This document shows positions 1 through 9,800 of a DNA stretch of 64,000 bases, in pieces. Position 1 is the first letter of the stretch. Each line of letters starts with the position of its first letter. This DNA is from DATEHG01 sp041691295 (lineage in GTDB: Bacteria; Gemmatimonadota; Gemmatimonadetes; Gemmatimonadales; GWC2-71-9): contig JBEPVA010000002.1 of NCBI GenBank assembly GCA_041691295.1, forward strand, positions 6,365-70,364. The letters are read 5' to 3'. The notes under the pieces are model-generated. The model saw nothing but the letters and a program-made list of their open reading frames with translations, was not told where the DNA came from and searched no databases. A program made the position numbers and the translations under genes.

Positions 1-509
1 TCGCGCCAGGCGCTCTCCTGCCGCCGAGCCGCGGCGGCCACCGCTTCGAGCCACTCAGTTCCGATTCCGCTGGACGCGGCCGGTGACGCGGACAGGAGGC
101 GACGAATGCGCTCGAGTTCCTCGAGTGCCGTCAGCAGACTGGCGCCGCCTTCGCCCAGCCGAGCGGTGAGCGCCCGGCGGTCCGCCTCGGTCATCAGGAA
201 CCGGTCAAGCCGCTGCTTCGGCAATCGGCTCGCGGTGGCGGCCTGGCGCAGTTGGCCTTCCACCACGGTGACCACGCGTGCCGCCACCGACTTCAGGGTC
301 TCCTGCCATGCCTCTGACCACCCGGCCGCAGTCAGCACCTCCGGCGCGGAGTCTCCGGCCATCCGGGCCGAGCCGGCCAGCTTGAACAACCTGGTGGCGA
401 GCGCCAGTCGGAGGTCATCCACCGCCAGCCACGCGGCCGGCCTGGCTCTGGGCGCTGCGGCCAGGCGGCCGAGGTAGGGCCCGAGCTCCGGTAGTGCGAG
501 CGTCATCAT
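1..509 (-). CDS. Hypothetical protein, partial (C-terminus beyond window)
   Basis: The frame is open from an ATG at 509 to the window edge, so the C-terminus lies outside; 169 residues are visible. The ATG shares an ATGA with the stop of the HAD phosphatase gene upstream, which implies translational coupling and is the main reason for the call. The visible protein is rich in Ala, Arg and Leu and looks helical, with no transmembrane segment, signal peptide or motif that I recognise. Function unknown. It is the last visible member of a minus-strand run that also holds a 4xCxxC protein, an NlpC/P60 hydrolase and a HAD phosphatase. Confidence 0.7.
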   Translation of the reverse strand, partial: MMTLALPELGPYLGRLAAAPRARPAAWLAVDDLRLALATRLFKLAGSARMAGDSAPEVLTAAGWSEAWQETLKSVAARVVTVVEGQLRQAATASRLPKQRLDRFLMTEADRRALTARLGEGGASLLTALEELERIRRLLSASPAASSGIGTEWLEAVAAAARRQESAWR

Positions 510-1201
510 TCCAGGATGGCTGTCATGACACGATCAGTCTGGCTCAGGTCTTCAAAGGCGGCGTAGGCGCCGGCCGCCAGCAGTTCGGCGGTGGAGTAGG
601 ATCCGGTGGCCACGGCGATAGCCCGGGCTCCCACGCTGCGGCCACAGGTCACATCCGCGGGCGTGTCACCGATGATCACGATCTCTTCCCCGGCCGGGCG
701 GCGACCGAAATGCAGCTCGGCCCGTGCTACCGCGATCGGCGGCAATTCGGGTCGGGCGGCCGCGTCCGAGCCGTACGCGCCCAGCAGGAAGCGATTGTGT
801 GCGATGCCAGCCGCTCGAAGCTTGAGTTCGGCACCGCGCGAGATATTGCCGGTGAGCAGCCCGAGGACCACGCTCGGTTCCGCCTCGAGGCGTTCGATCA
901 GGTCGTGGATGCCGGGCAGGACCCGGGTCCGGTGGCCGTGGGTTTCCAGTTCCAGTTCGAGCAGACCGGCGTAGCGGGCGCAGAGCAGATCGATACGCTC
1001 GCGGGTGGGGGCAGGGCAACCGGCGCCGACCAGCATTTCGTGGACGATCTGCGGATCGGTTTTGCCATCGAACCGGATCCCGTCGAACCCCGCGACGTCA
1101 GCCACTTCGGGAGTCAGTGCCGCCACGATGGCCCGCTTTCCGGCTCCGGCGGAGAGCAGAATGGTGCCATCGATATCGAGCAGGACGAGTCGGCGCTTCA
1201 C
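506..1201 (-). CDS. HAD-superfamily phosphatase, phosphoglycolate-phosphatase-like
   Basis: A 231-residue HAD hydrolase. Motif I is LLDIDGT with nucleophile Asp9 and acid/base Asp11, motif II is the Thr in LLTGN, and motif IV is IIGDTPADV near the C-terminus. A helical cap of about 90 residues between motifs I and II suits a small phosphorylated metabolite; the family includes phosphoglycolate phosphatases, but the substrate cannot be read here. The start is GTG at 1201, overlapping the TGA of the NlpC/P60 gene (GTGA). The stop overlaps the next ATG. No signal peptide, so cytoplasmic. Confidence 0.85.
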   Translation of the reverse strand: MKRRLVLLDIDGTILLSAGAGKRAIVAALTPEVADVAGFDGIRFDGKTDPQIVHEMLVGAGCPAPTRERIDLLCARYAGLLELELETHGHRTRVLPGIHDLIERLEAEPSVVLGLLTGNISRGAELKLRAAGIAHNRFLLGAYGSDAAARPELPPIAVARAELHFGRRPAGEEIVIIGDTPADVTCGRSVGARAIAVATGSYSTAELLAAGAYAAFEDLSQTDRVMTAILE

Positions 1202-2007
1202 GGGCGGGCCAGCCGCCGCCGGGCCACCTGGCGTTCTCGTAGCATGAAGGCTCGGCTGCCGGGTTGGGACGGTTCACGGACGAAGCCGCCGCAAGCCACG
1301 GAGCTGTGAATCAATTCCTCTTCCGGTCCGGCAATGGCAACGTGGGTGATTCGATCGGAGCCCTCCGTGAAGAAGAGCAGGTCATCGACCGCTTCGTTTC
1401 CCGGCTCGACGGGCACGCCTTCGGTGGCCTGGACCCGGGCGTCACGGCTGAGCTGGATCCCGCGGGCCAGGCAGAGCGTCTGCAGCAGCCCGGAGCAATC
1501 GACTCCCCAGGGAGTCACTCCGCCCCACTGATAGGGTGTGCCGGCGAAGACGGCCACTGCCGTGCGCCAGAGCGGCTCCGCCGAATGGCGCGCGGTGAGA
1601 ACAGACCGGGGAGTAATCTGTCCGGCGAGAATCGTGGCTTTGCGGCCATCGGGAAGGACCACCTTGGCATCCCGCAGTTCCAGTCGGGCACGGACCGGCA
1701 GCTTGAGGCGTACCGCAGGCGCGGAATCGGTCGCGGCCACTTCGACCACCGCACCCTCACTCCAGGCGCTGGCCCTGTGGCTCCAGTCCTCGACCGCTTC
1801 GACGTCAGCTTCGATCAGATAGCCCCGGTGGACCCAGCCTTCGTAGTGATCGCCGGCCAGCCGGACCCGGCGCCAGTCATCGCGCTGTTCGAGGACCCGG
1901 CCGGTTTCGCCCAGGACGAGCTGGGTGACCTGTTCGCTGCGAAGCGAGGGTGCAGCGGTGACCGGCGTCGTGGCGGCGCGGCCGATGATGGCGGTCGAGG
2001 CGGTCAT
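1198..2007 (-). CDS. NlpC/P60-family C40 peptidase with SH3-like N-terminus
   Basis: A 269-residue protein. The N-terminal half (about residues 20-135) looks like SH3b-type domains (GWVHRGYL). The C-terminal half is an NlpC/P60 domain: catalytic Cys171 in GVDCSG, His222 in THVAIA and a polar third residue His234 in ELIHSS. Such enzymes cut gamma-D-Glu to diamino-acid bonds in peptidoglycan stem peptides. No clear signal peptide is present, so it may recycle muropeptides in the cytoplasm or use a non-classical route. The start overlaps the stop of the 4xCxxC gene (ATGA) and its own stop overlaps the HAD start. Confidence 0.88.
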   Translation of the reverse strand: MTASTAIIGRAATTPVTAAPSLRSEQVTQLVLGETGRVLEQRDDWRRVRLAGDHYEGWVHRGYLIEADVEAVEDWSHRASAWSEGAVVEVAATDSAPAVRLKLPVRARLELRDAKVVLPDGRKATILAGQITPRSVLTARHSAEPLWRTAVAVFAGTPYQWGGVTPWGVDCSGLLQTLCLARGIQLSRDARVQATEGVPVEPGNEAVDDLLFFTEGSDRITHVAIAGPEEELIHSSVACGGFVREPSQPGSRAFMLRERQVARRRLARP

Positions 2008-2204
2008 GTCCCGGGCGGCGGGGCACCCGAGCCGTCGCCGTCAGGATGGCTCGCGGCGCAGCTGCGGCAGCGAACGACTCCGCGGAAGGTGCAGACCAGA
2101 CAGATGAAGGTGCCACAGCCGCGACAGGGATAGCCCTCGGACGCGCGCTCCTCGCGGCCGCAGGCCCGGCAGAGCATGGCGTCGTGTTCTTTCAGTTCTG
2201 CCAT
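2004..2204 (-). CDS. Small protein with four CxxC knuckles
   Basis: A 66-residue protein with eight cysteines in four CxxC pairs (CRAC, CRGC, CLVC, CRSC) within about 40 residues, enough for two zinc sites of zinc-ribbon or treble-clef type. It ends in a low-complexity Gly/Pro tail. The ATGA overlap with the NlpC/P60 gene makes it a genuine first gene of the run. There is no signal peptide. No specific family assigned; a nucleic-acid or protein adaptor role is only a guess. Confidence 0.7.
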   Translation of the reverse strand: MAELKEHDAMLCRACGREERASEGYPCRGCGTFICLVCTFRGVVRCRSCAASHPDGDGSGAPPPGT

Positions 2205-2218
2205 GGCCCCATGCCTCT

Positions 2219-2252
2219 GGAAGGTGAGAGGTGAGCGGTAAGAGGTGAGAGG
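2219..2252. repeat. Short-word imperfect tandem repeat (GGTGAGA-like)
   Basis: The spacer between the NtrC-like regulator gene (ends 2298) and the 4xCxxC gene holds repeated copies of a 7-8 base word (GGTGAGA, GGTGAGC, GGTAAGA, GGTGAGA). It is one of many operon-boundary word repeats in the window. Confidence 0.7.
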
Positions 2253-2297
2253 GAACTGCCTCGGGCATCCCCTCTCCCATCTGCCATCTTCTCTCTC

Positions 2298-3644
2298 CTA
2301 CAATGGAATCGCATACCGTTTGATCTTGTTGATCAGGGTCGCCCGGGAGATGGCCAGCTCCTGCGCCGCCCTGGTCCGGTTGCCATTGTGGTAGCGCAGG
2401 GTCCGTTCGATGTGGCCCCGCTCCAGCTCATCGACGGTCATCGGGGTGTGGCGCCGGTCACCGAAGCCGGGGCGGGCCCGGAACTCCGATGGCAAATGCT
2501 CTACTCCAACCGCCGCCTGGCCGTTGGCCAGGATCAGGGACCGTTCGATCACGTTGCGCATCTCGCGCACATTCCCCGGCCAGGCATAGCTCAGCAGCCG
2601 CTCCAGCGCCTCGGACCCGATCGCGGCCGGGCCGCCCGTGACGTGGCGTTGCAGGTCGTTGAGCAGGCGGTTGATCAGCAGCAGCTTGTCCTCACGGGTC
2701 CGGTCGCGGAGCGGCGGCAGCTCGATCGGCATCACGTTGAGCCGGTACTGCAGGTCTTCCCGGAACCGGCCGGCTTCGACGTCAGCCGCGAGGTTCCTGG
2801 TCGTGGCGGCGATCAGCCTGACATCGACCTCGACCTCACGGGTGCCACCGACCCGACGGAAGCTGCGGGTCTCGAGGGCCTTGAGCAGCTTGGGCTGCAG
2901 TTCCAGCGGTAGATCGCCAACCTCTTGCAGGTAGACCGTGCCGCCATCGGCAATCTCGAACAGCCCACGGCGCCGTTCCATGGCCCCTTCCACGGCTCCC
3001 TTTTCCGCGCCAAACAGCTCCGCATCAAGGGTACCAACCGGCAGTCCCCAGCAGGACAGCTGCACGAACGGATGGCCCGAACGCGGGCTCAGCCGGTGCA
3101 GCAGCGATGCCAGCCAGCTTTTGCCGACACCCGGCTCACCGCGGAGCAGCACGGTGGTCCGTTCGTTCTGGGCCAGGAGCCCGAGCTGGCGCTGGAGATC
3201 CCGCATCGCTGGTGAGGTGCCGAGCGCTTCGAGGCCATCGGTAGGCAGGGTGTTGAGCAGCAGCCGTTCGTTGAGCCGGCGGAGCCGGACCTTGTCGGCC
3301 ACCCGGGCGGTCGCCGCCACCAGGTGCGCCATGTCCACCGGTTTGGAGAGGAAGTTCTCGGCACCAAGTTGCATCGCCTTGACGGCGGTGGCAACATCGG
3401 CGGCGCCGGTCAGCAGGATGACCGCGGCATTCCGTTCCTTCAACCGTTCCAGCACCTCGAGTCCGTCCATTCCCGGCAGCCGGAGATCCAGCACCACGAC
3501 TTCCGGTCTGAGCCGGTCATAGGTGGCCAGTCCGTCCTCACCGCTCAGTTCGCGGGACACCTCGTAGCCCAGCTGCTCGAAATATCCTCCGAGCGAGCGC
3601 AGGACATCCGCGTCATCATCGATCAGCAGTACCGAATCAGCCAT
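2298..3644 (-). CDS. NtrC-family response regulator with degenerate sigma-54-activator motifs
   Basis: A 448-residue protein: receiver domain (1-120, phospho-acceptor Asp53, Lys101), AAA+ domain (about 140-370, Walker A GEPGVGKS at 169-176) and Fis-type HTH at the C-terminus (RTRAAQELAISRATL). The sigma-54 contact loop, normally GAFTGA, reads GAVEGA at 216-221, and the Walker B aspartate is replaced by Gln240 (VYLQEVGDL). The arginine-finger region FREDLQYRLN is intact. The family normally uses ATP to open sigma-54 promoters; these changes argue that this member does not, and may regulate sigma-70 promoters as some degenerate homologues do. It overlaps the kinase gene upstream by 8 bases and is its evident partner. 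Confidence 0.9.
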   Translation of the reverse strand: MADSVLLIDDDADVLRSLGGYFEQLGYEVSRELSGEDGLATYDRLRPEVVVLDLRLPGMDGLEVLERLKERNAAVILLTGAADVATAVKAMQLGAENFLSKPVDMAHLVAATARVADKVRLRRLNERLLLNTLPTDGLEALGTSPAMRDLQRQLGLLAQNERTTVLLRGEPGVGKSWLASLLHRLSPRSGHPFVQLSCWGLPVGTLDAELFGAEKGAVEGAMERRRGLFEIADGGTVYLQEVGDLPLELQPKLLKALETRSFRRVGGTREVEVDVRLIAATTRNLAADVEAGRFREDLQYRLNVMPIELPPLRDRTREDKLLLINRLLNDLQRHVTGGPAAIGSEALERLLSYAWPGNVREMRNVIERSLILANGQAAVGVEHLPSEFRARPGFGDRRHTPMTVDELERGHIERTLRYHNGNRTRAAQELAISRATLINKIKRYAIPL

Positions 3645-5913
3645 TGATCACCTTCCCCGGGGCGCCGGTGCGGGGCAGCTCAAACCAGAAAGCCGCTCCG
3701 CCGGTCGCGAGATTCTTGACCTGGATGTCGCCACCGTGCGCCCGGATGATACCGTGGGATATCGAAAGTCCCAAACCGGTGCCTTCACCCACGCCCTTGG
3801 TGGTAAAGAACGGTTCGAAAATCTTGGGCAGGACATCCGGCGCAATGCCGGTGCCCGAGTCGCACACCTCGCAACCCACCACCCGGTCGGTGGACCAGGT
3901 CCGGATCACCCCTTCACCGCCGCCCCGTCCCGCCATCGACTGGGTGGCGTTGAGCAGCAAGTTGGTCAGCACCTGCTGCAGCTGTTCGGCATCACCCGGC
4001 ACTTCGGGGAGCCGGTCGTCCAGATCGAGCGACCAGCGCGCCCCTTCGGTGGCCCGGGGTGTTCCGGCCAGGGCGTTGCGAATGACCTGGTTGAGATCGG
4101 TCTCGCTGCGCTTGAGTGGCCGCTGCCGGGCAAAGGTCAGCAACTCGGTGACGATGCGAGCGGCCCGGACCGCTTCCCGCCGGATCGAATCGGCCACGCT
4201 GGCGGTATCCTGGCTGGCGGCCGGGTCGAGTGACAGCGCCTGGGCCAGGGCCGCGATCCCGGCCAGGGGGTTGTTCAACTCGTGAGCGACCCCGGAGACC
4301 AGCTGGCCCAGGGCCGCCAGCTTTTCGGAATGGGTGACCCGCTCCCGCAGCTTGACTTCGTCGGTCACATCCCGGGCGATCAGCAGCACCGAGCGGTCGT
4401 TGCCCGCTTCATCGTAGGCCACCGCTACCGCATCGGCTACCCGGCTGCTGCCGTCGAGCCGGGCGACGTGAAAGGTGAAGGCCCGGGTTTCGCCCCGGAA
4501 GCTGGCGGCCAGGTGAGCCTCGACCTGGAACAGCTCGTCGGGCTGGATGAAATCTCCCACCCGCCGGCCCCGATCCCGCCGGCCCAGCTCGGCCAATCCC
4601 ACCGCGGCGTGATTGACCGACTGGAAGCGGTAATCGCGGCTGACCGTGAAGATGGCCAGTGGTGCGGCCGCGAACAGGGCCCGGAACCGGGCCTCGGAGC
4701 GGCGCAGCGCTTCGCTTGAATGCCGCTCGCGGGTGACATCCCGGATCACCGCGACGGTACCGGTCCGGGTGCCCCGCTCCTCGAGCGGCGCCTGTGAAAC
4801 GGCAGCGTACCTGGGACCATCGGCGTGAGCCACCGTCGCGGTGTACCGCGCCAGCGGCGGTGATTCCTCGCTGGGACGGTCGTCCGGCGGCAGCAGGGTA
4901 TCGAGCAGCTGGCCATGCAACTCAGCGCTGGTCCGGTCAAACAGTTCGCAGGCCGTCCGATTGGCAAAGACCAGGTGTCCGTCGGGATCCGCTATGACGA
5001 TGGCGTCCTCGGCGGTCTGGACCAGCCGGGTGAACCGCTCCTCGAGCTGGACCAGCGCCGTGAGATCCTCGACTGCGACCACCAGTCCGCCCATCGGCCT
5101 TGGGGTGGCGGTGACCACCAGATGACGGCCATCCCGGCCCTCGAGCGGCTGGCTGACCCGCATGTTGGTCGCAATGGCCTGGAGCAGCGGATCGTCGGCC
5201 GGCGAGGGCCACGCCGGAAACAGGCTCCTGATATTGAGGCCCGGCAGCGCGGTGACCGGAACGCCGGCCAGGTCGGCCAGGAAGCGATTGCCCCGGCTGA
5301 CGTGGCCAGTGGCCTCGACCAGGGCCAGGCCGCTGCCGGTCCCGTCAAAGGCCGACTGCCATTCCCGCTTGATCCTCGACACCTGGTCGAGCAGCCGGCT
5401 CTTGCCGATGGCCAGCGCCGCGATCTCCGCATAGGCCGAGGCGATGCCGCGTTCATCCGGCGGATAGGCGCGGGGCTGATCGTGATACAGTGCGATCGAC
5501 CCGATCACTTCGCCGGCGAAACGGAGCGGGAGTGCCGCCAGCGCCGCGATCCCTTCCCGGGCCGCCTCCAGCTTGAGCGGATGGTCGGGGTCGGCGGCGA
5601 TATCGGTCACGAAATACGGCTCGCCGGCCTGGACCGCCGCAGCCACCGACGGATAATCGCGCAGCCGGCTTACTGCCGTCTGGATGTATCCCGACGAGAG
5701 CCCGATCGAGAAGCGGCACTCGACCGCGCCGCGAGGCCGGTCGAAGATGAAGACCGCCGCCCGCTCCGCCTCGAACACTCGCAGCCCCTCGAGGGCGCTG
5801 GCCTGCATCGCGCCTTCGGCGTCCTCGGATTCGGTGAAGCGGTGGGCCAGCCGCCCCAGCGCCTCGACCTGCGCCAGCCGGCGGGTCAGTTGTTCGGGGC
5901 TGGCGACCGTCAT
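3637..5913 (-). CDS. GAF/multi-PAS sensor histidine kinase
   Basis: A 758-residue soluble kinase. Order: GAF (about 25-175), three PAS-like segments (about 185-290, 295-400, 410-520), HisKA with phospho-acceptor His544 in AHELNNPL, and HATPase with N box LLNATQS, G1 DSGTGI and G2 GEGTGLGL. There are no transmembrane segments, so it probably senses a cytoplasmic ligand or redox cue. Its stop overlaps the start of the NtrC-like regulator by 8 bases and its start overlaps the lipid kinase stop (ATGA), so it belongs to the BamA/TamB operon. Confidence 0.93.
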   Translation of the reverse strand: MTVASPEQLTRRLAQVEALGRLAHRFTESEDAEGAMQASALEGLRVFEAERAAVFIFDRPRGAVECRFSIGLSSGYIQTAVSRLRDYPSVAAAVQAGEPYFVTDIAADPDHPLKLEAAREGIAALAALPLRFAGEVIGSIALYHDQPRAYPPDERGIASAYAEIAALAIGKSRLLDQVSRIKREWQSAFDGTGSGLALVEATGHVSRGNRFLADLAGVPVTALPGLNIRSLFPAWPSPADDPLLQAIATNMRVSQPLEGRDGRHLVVTATPRPMGGLVVAVEDLTALVQLEERFTRLVQTAEDAIVIADPDGHLVFANRTACELFDRTSAELHGQLLDTLLPPDDRPSEESPPLARYTATVAHADGPRYAAVSQAPLEERGTRTGTVAVIRDVTRERHSSEALRRSEARFRALFAAAPLAIFTVSRDYRFQSVNHAAVGLAELGRRDRGRRVGDFIQPDELFQVEAHLAASFRGETRAFTFHVARLDGSSRVADAVAVAYDEAGNDRSVLLIARDVTDEVKLRERVTHSEKLAALGQLVSGVAHELNNPLAGIAALAQALSLDPAASQDTASVADSIRREAVRAARIVTELLTFARQRPLKRSETDLNQVIRNALAGTPRATEGARWSLDLDDRLPEVPGDAEQLQQVLTNLLLNATQSMAGRGGGEGVIRTWSTDRVVGCEVCDSGTGIAPDVLPKIFEPFFTTKGVGEGTGLGLSISHGIIRAHGGDIQVKNLATGGAAFWFELPRTGAPGKVING

Positions 5914-6812
5914 GGAATGCAGACGTCCAGCGCCAGGGGAACCACGGTGACCACCAGCGGAGTGCTGCCGGCCACGTCACCATCGATCTGGACCGGCTCG
6001 GGTACGGCCGCTTCGACCCGGATTTCCCGTCCCCGCGCGTGGGCCACGAAGCCGCCATCGGCATCGAGCGTATGGTGCTCGCGGAGCAGGTCCAGGATGG
6101 CGCGCACGCCGCCGAAGAAGCCGTTGCCGCTCATCAGGATCAGGTCGAGCAGGCCATCATCGAAGGAAATGTCCCGCTTCAGCTTGACGATCGGCGGGAT
6201 GATCTCCCTGCAGTTGGCGATCATCGCAATGGTGGCCGGCACTTCGAGCACCACCCCGTCCACGGTGATCCGGTGCGGCACCCGCTTGATCTTCGGAATC
6301 AGCCGGAACGTGGTGGCCACGTAGGCGCCGAACCCCCAGCGCCGCTTGAATTCCGGCGGAGTTCCTCCCATGACGCGGGCGTCGTACCCCGCCCCGCACG
6401 CCACCGCGAAGTAGTGCACGCCGTCGGGCCGTTCGACCCGGCCCAGGTCGATCCGCCGCTTCCTGCCCGCCAGCAGTACCCGGGCCGCTTTGACCGGATC
6501 CGAAGGGATCCGAAGGTTGCCGGCGAGCAGATTGCCGGTGCCACCCGGAATGGCACAGATCCGGGTATCCGATCCGACCGCGGCGCCGGCCGCCTGCATG
6601 ATGGTACCGTCCCCGCCGAGGACCACGATCGCCTCGACTCGTTCCCGCACCGCGGCCTCGGCCAGCAGGCTGGCGGCGCCCGGACCGGTGGTCCGTTCCA
6701 GATCCACCGCCCAACCGCCACCAGTGAGGGTCTCGACCACCGCCCGCTCGGCGGACTCCTTCATGCGCGAGGCGGCGGGGTTGGCGATCAGCAGGGCCCG
6801 AGGCGCGCTCAA
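5910..6812 (-). CDS. Diacylglycerol/sphingosine-kinase-like lipid kinase
   Basis: A 300-residue DAGK-catalytic protein of the YegS/DgkB type. The nucleotide-binding GGDGT is at 66-70, preceded by IANPAAS near the N-terminus and followed by PGGTGN. These enzymes phosphorylate diacylglycerol or related lipids at the inner membrane and recycle lipid by-products of envelope synthesis. The start is TTG at 6812 inside a TTGA overlap with the tamB stop; a GGGAG sits 5-6 bases upstream. Its place between tamB and the kinase/regulator pair suggests envelope lipid homeostasis. Confidence 0.88.
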   Translation of the reverse strand: MSAPRALLIANPAASRMKESAERAVVETLTGGGWAVDLERTTGPGAASLLAEAAVRERVEAIVVLGGDGTIMQAAGAAVGSDTRICAIPGGTGNLLAGNLRIPSDPVKAARVLLAGRKRRIDLGRVERPDGVHYFAVACGAGYDARVMGGTPPEFKRRWGFGAYVATTFRLIPKIKRVPHRITVDGVVLEVPATIAMIANCREIIPPIVKLKRDISFDDGLLDLILMSGNGFFGGVRAILDLLREHHTLDADGGFVAHARGREIRVEAAVPEPVQIDGDVAGSTPLVVTVVPLALDVCIP

Positions 6813-9800
6813 TGCTCCCGCTCCCAGATCAGGTCGACACCGAACTGGTAGCGACCCCGGTCCTGAAGGCTCCGCAGCGTGAGCAGGTCGGTACAGCTGG
6901 CCACTGGCTCCAGGGTCGCGCTCAAACGGAATTCTCGGCTCAGTCGATACTCCACGTCAGGGTAGAAGCGGGTCTGGTTGGTGCAGACATCGGCGTGCAC
7001 CGTCACGAAGAACGAATGTCCGATCCGCCAGCCAGCCGCCAACTGGGCCACCTGGGAGGCGCCGTTCTGGGTGGCGGCGCCCGGACGAGAGATGCTGCCT
7101 GGCCGGATTTCGATGTAGTCGATCGGCAGTCGCAGGTCGGTGACCAGGGTGCGCTGCAGCTCACTCGACAGCGCACTGGAAAGATACGACATCGCCGAGG
7201 TGACGGCGGTCTGGTCGGCGCTGGCCCCCGCCTCGCCGGAGGAGATCGAGCTCCGGCCGAACATCAGGTAGCTGACCAGTTCGGTCGTGCTCAGGGCGCC
7301 GCGGGAGGCGTCGGTGGTCAGCTCCAGCTTGGGTGCCAGCATCGTGCCGGTGATGTGAGCAATCACCGGCAGCTCCTCGTTGCCGCTGACATTGTCGGTG
7401 GTGTGGACCACATGCCGGGCCGTAATGTCGAGGTCGGCATTGAGGCTGGGGTTGCCGTAGTACTGCACCGTGCCGTGTTCGACGCTGAAATCGCGGATCA
7501 CCGGGCCGACCCGGAGCTGGTAGCTCCCCCGCACGGTGGACAGGGTGCCATCGACCCGGTAGTTGGCCCGCTGTTTGTTGACCAGCAGGCTGCCTTCAAG
7601 CTGGACGTTGGCTTCGCTCGAGCGCAGCCAGAACGATTCGCCCATGGTCACCCGGAGATCCTGGATGGTCAGCGAATCGAGGAACCGCTTCATGAACGTG
7701 TTGCCCAGCCGGGCCGTGCGCAGCTGCTCGAGGTCGATCAGCGAGCTGTCGCCCGGGTTCTCGAGATCCACCACCCGCTTGTTGATCAGGTCCGCGAAGT
7801 AATAGGCCCCTTCATTGGCCGTGACCCGGCCGGAGATGGTGGGCAGCAGCGGCGAACCGGTGATCTTCAGGTCACCGGACGCGTTGAGGCTGGCCACGCC
7901 GCGGATATCCATCGCCTGAAAATTGTCGGGCTTGAGCGTCAGGTTGAGCAGCGGGTGCGTGAGCTTCTCCAGCCGCAGCCCGCCGGTGACTTCCAGGCTG
8001 CCCTTGCCGCCATTGAGCCGGAATGACTCCAGGCTGATCGAATCGCCGTGGAAAATCGCCTTGCCGGTGATGTTGTCGTAGCGGACTCCCAGCCCCGGCA
8101 GGTTGGCCCCGACTCCGCGCAGGGCCAGCGTCCCGGACAGTGCCGGCGCGTCCCAGGTGCCACCCAGTTCGGCATCGACCGCCAGCGAGCCGGTGACCTG
8201 ACGGACCGCGCGGGTGACCGCCTCGAGTATCGTCAGGTCCGTACTGTCGGAGTGGGCCCGGATCAGGATCGGACCCGGCAGCTGCCGCTTGGCCACCTTG
8301 TGCAGCGCCAGATCGAGTGGCAGCGCCGCCTCGAGCTGCATGATCGAGGCGCCGGTCTTCCAGACATCCAGGTTGGCCTTGAGCTTCTGGTCGGTGTAGA
8401 GCACCGATCCCTGGATGAACGGAGTGGAGAAATCCCCCAGCCCGACATCAGCCAGGGCCAGCCCGCCGTGAATTTCCGGCTTGGCCGCCGTACCGGTGAG
8501 CTCGAGATTGAGCGAGAAGGTGCCGTGGACCTGGGTGGTATCCCACTGCAGCATGGCGTACACATCCCGGATCGGGACGCTCGCCGCTGACAGCCGCAAC
8601 TGACCACCCGCCGCGCGCGGCAGCAGGCCGCCGATCCTGAGTTCGCCGGCGCCATCCTCGGCCTCGAACCGCATCGGGGATACGGCGACCACCGAATCGC
8701 CGACCAGCGCCCGGGACGGCGCGACCAGCCGCCAGCTGTGGTCGGGCAGCACCGCCCGCAGCGAGTCGAGCACCACGAGGTAGCCCAGTGGCAGGCGCTG
8801 CATGGTGCCGGTCGAACTGGCCCGGCCCAGCCGGCCGATGTCGACGCTGCCGCCCCAGCCCAGCGAGTCGGTGAACCCGGCTGCGTGGAGATCGGCGTTG
8901 TGCAGCGACCATTGCCCGATACTGAGTGAGTCGAACACCACCGCGACGGCGCTCCGGGGGCGGACCCCGCCAATCCACGCCAGGTCGATCGAATCGGCCG
9001 GCGACCGCAGGCTGCGCCAGGACAGGTCGCGGACTTCCAGCTGGGCACGGGCGTCCAGCGAATCGAACGAGCCACGGAGCCGCACCAGGCCGCTGGCCGT
9101 TCCGTCGAGCGGATGGGCCCTGGCCACGCTGTCGCTGGCCTCGCCGAGCAGCAGGGTGGCCACGGTATCGAACGGGGTGAGTCGCGCGGCGGCCAGTTGC
9201 AGCGTCAGTTCACCGTCCTGATCGCGGTGCCAGCCCAGTTCACCCCGGCCATCGAGCCGGCCATCCTGCCAGACGGCGGTGAGGGTGTCGAACACCAGCC
9301 GGCCGCCGGTGGCGTCCACCGCCACGGCCATGCTGTCGAAGGCAAAGGCATCGATGCTGCCGGGAGAGAGTCTGGCGTCGAGCCTTCCCTCCGGTGGGAC
9401 CAGTGAATCGATCACCCCATTGACCTTGAGCGTGCCCGCCAGCGCCGTGCTCGGTCCCTTGCCCAGCAATTGGGGCAGGTCGACATGATCGAAGACCACA
9501 GTCAGGCTCTCGGCGCCAAGCCGGGGCGGCAGCACCGTGAGGCCACCGTCCGCCTTGATGTGACCGACCTGGCCTTCGACCTCGGCGTGAGTCTGGAGGT
9601 GGGCCAGCGGTCCCTGCAGCTTAACCGGACCGTGGATTTCGCCGCGGGCGGTCATCCCGGGAAAGCTGCCGCGGATCCCGTCGAACGAGAGCGGATTCAG
9701 CAGGCCCTCGACGTCGAATACCACGTCATCCTTGCGAGTATCGAGCCCCAGCTTGCCCTCGACCGTGCTGACCGGCCGCTCGCCGTCCTGGTGATCCATG

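Noticed and set aside
4915..6324. Long plus-strand open frame (469 codons)
   Set aside because: It is the complement of the histidine kinase and lipid kinase genes, lacks any domain and has biased Arg/Gln/Gly composition typical of antisense frames in GC-rich DNA.
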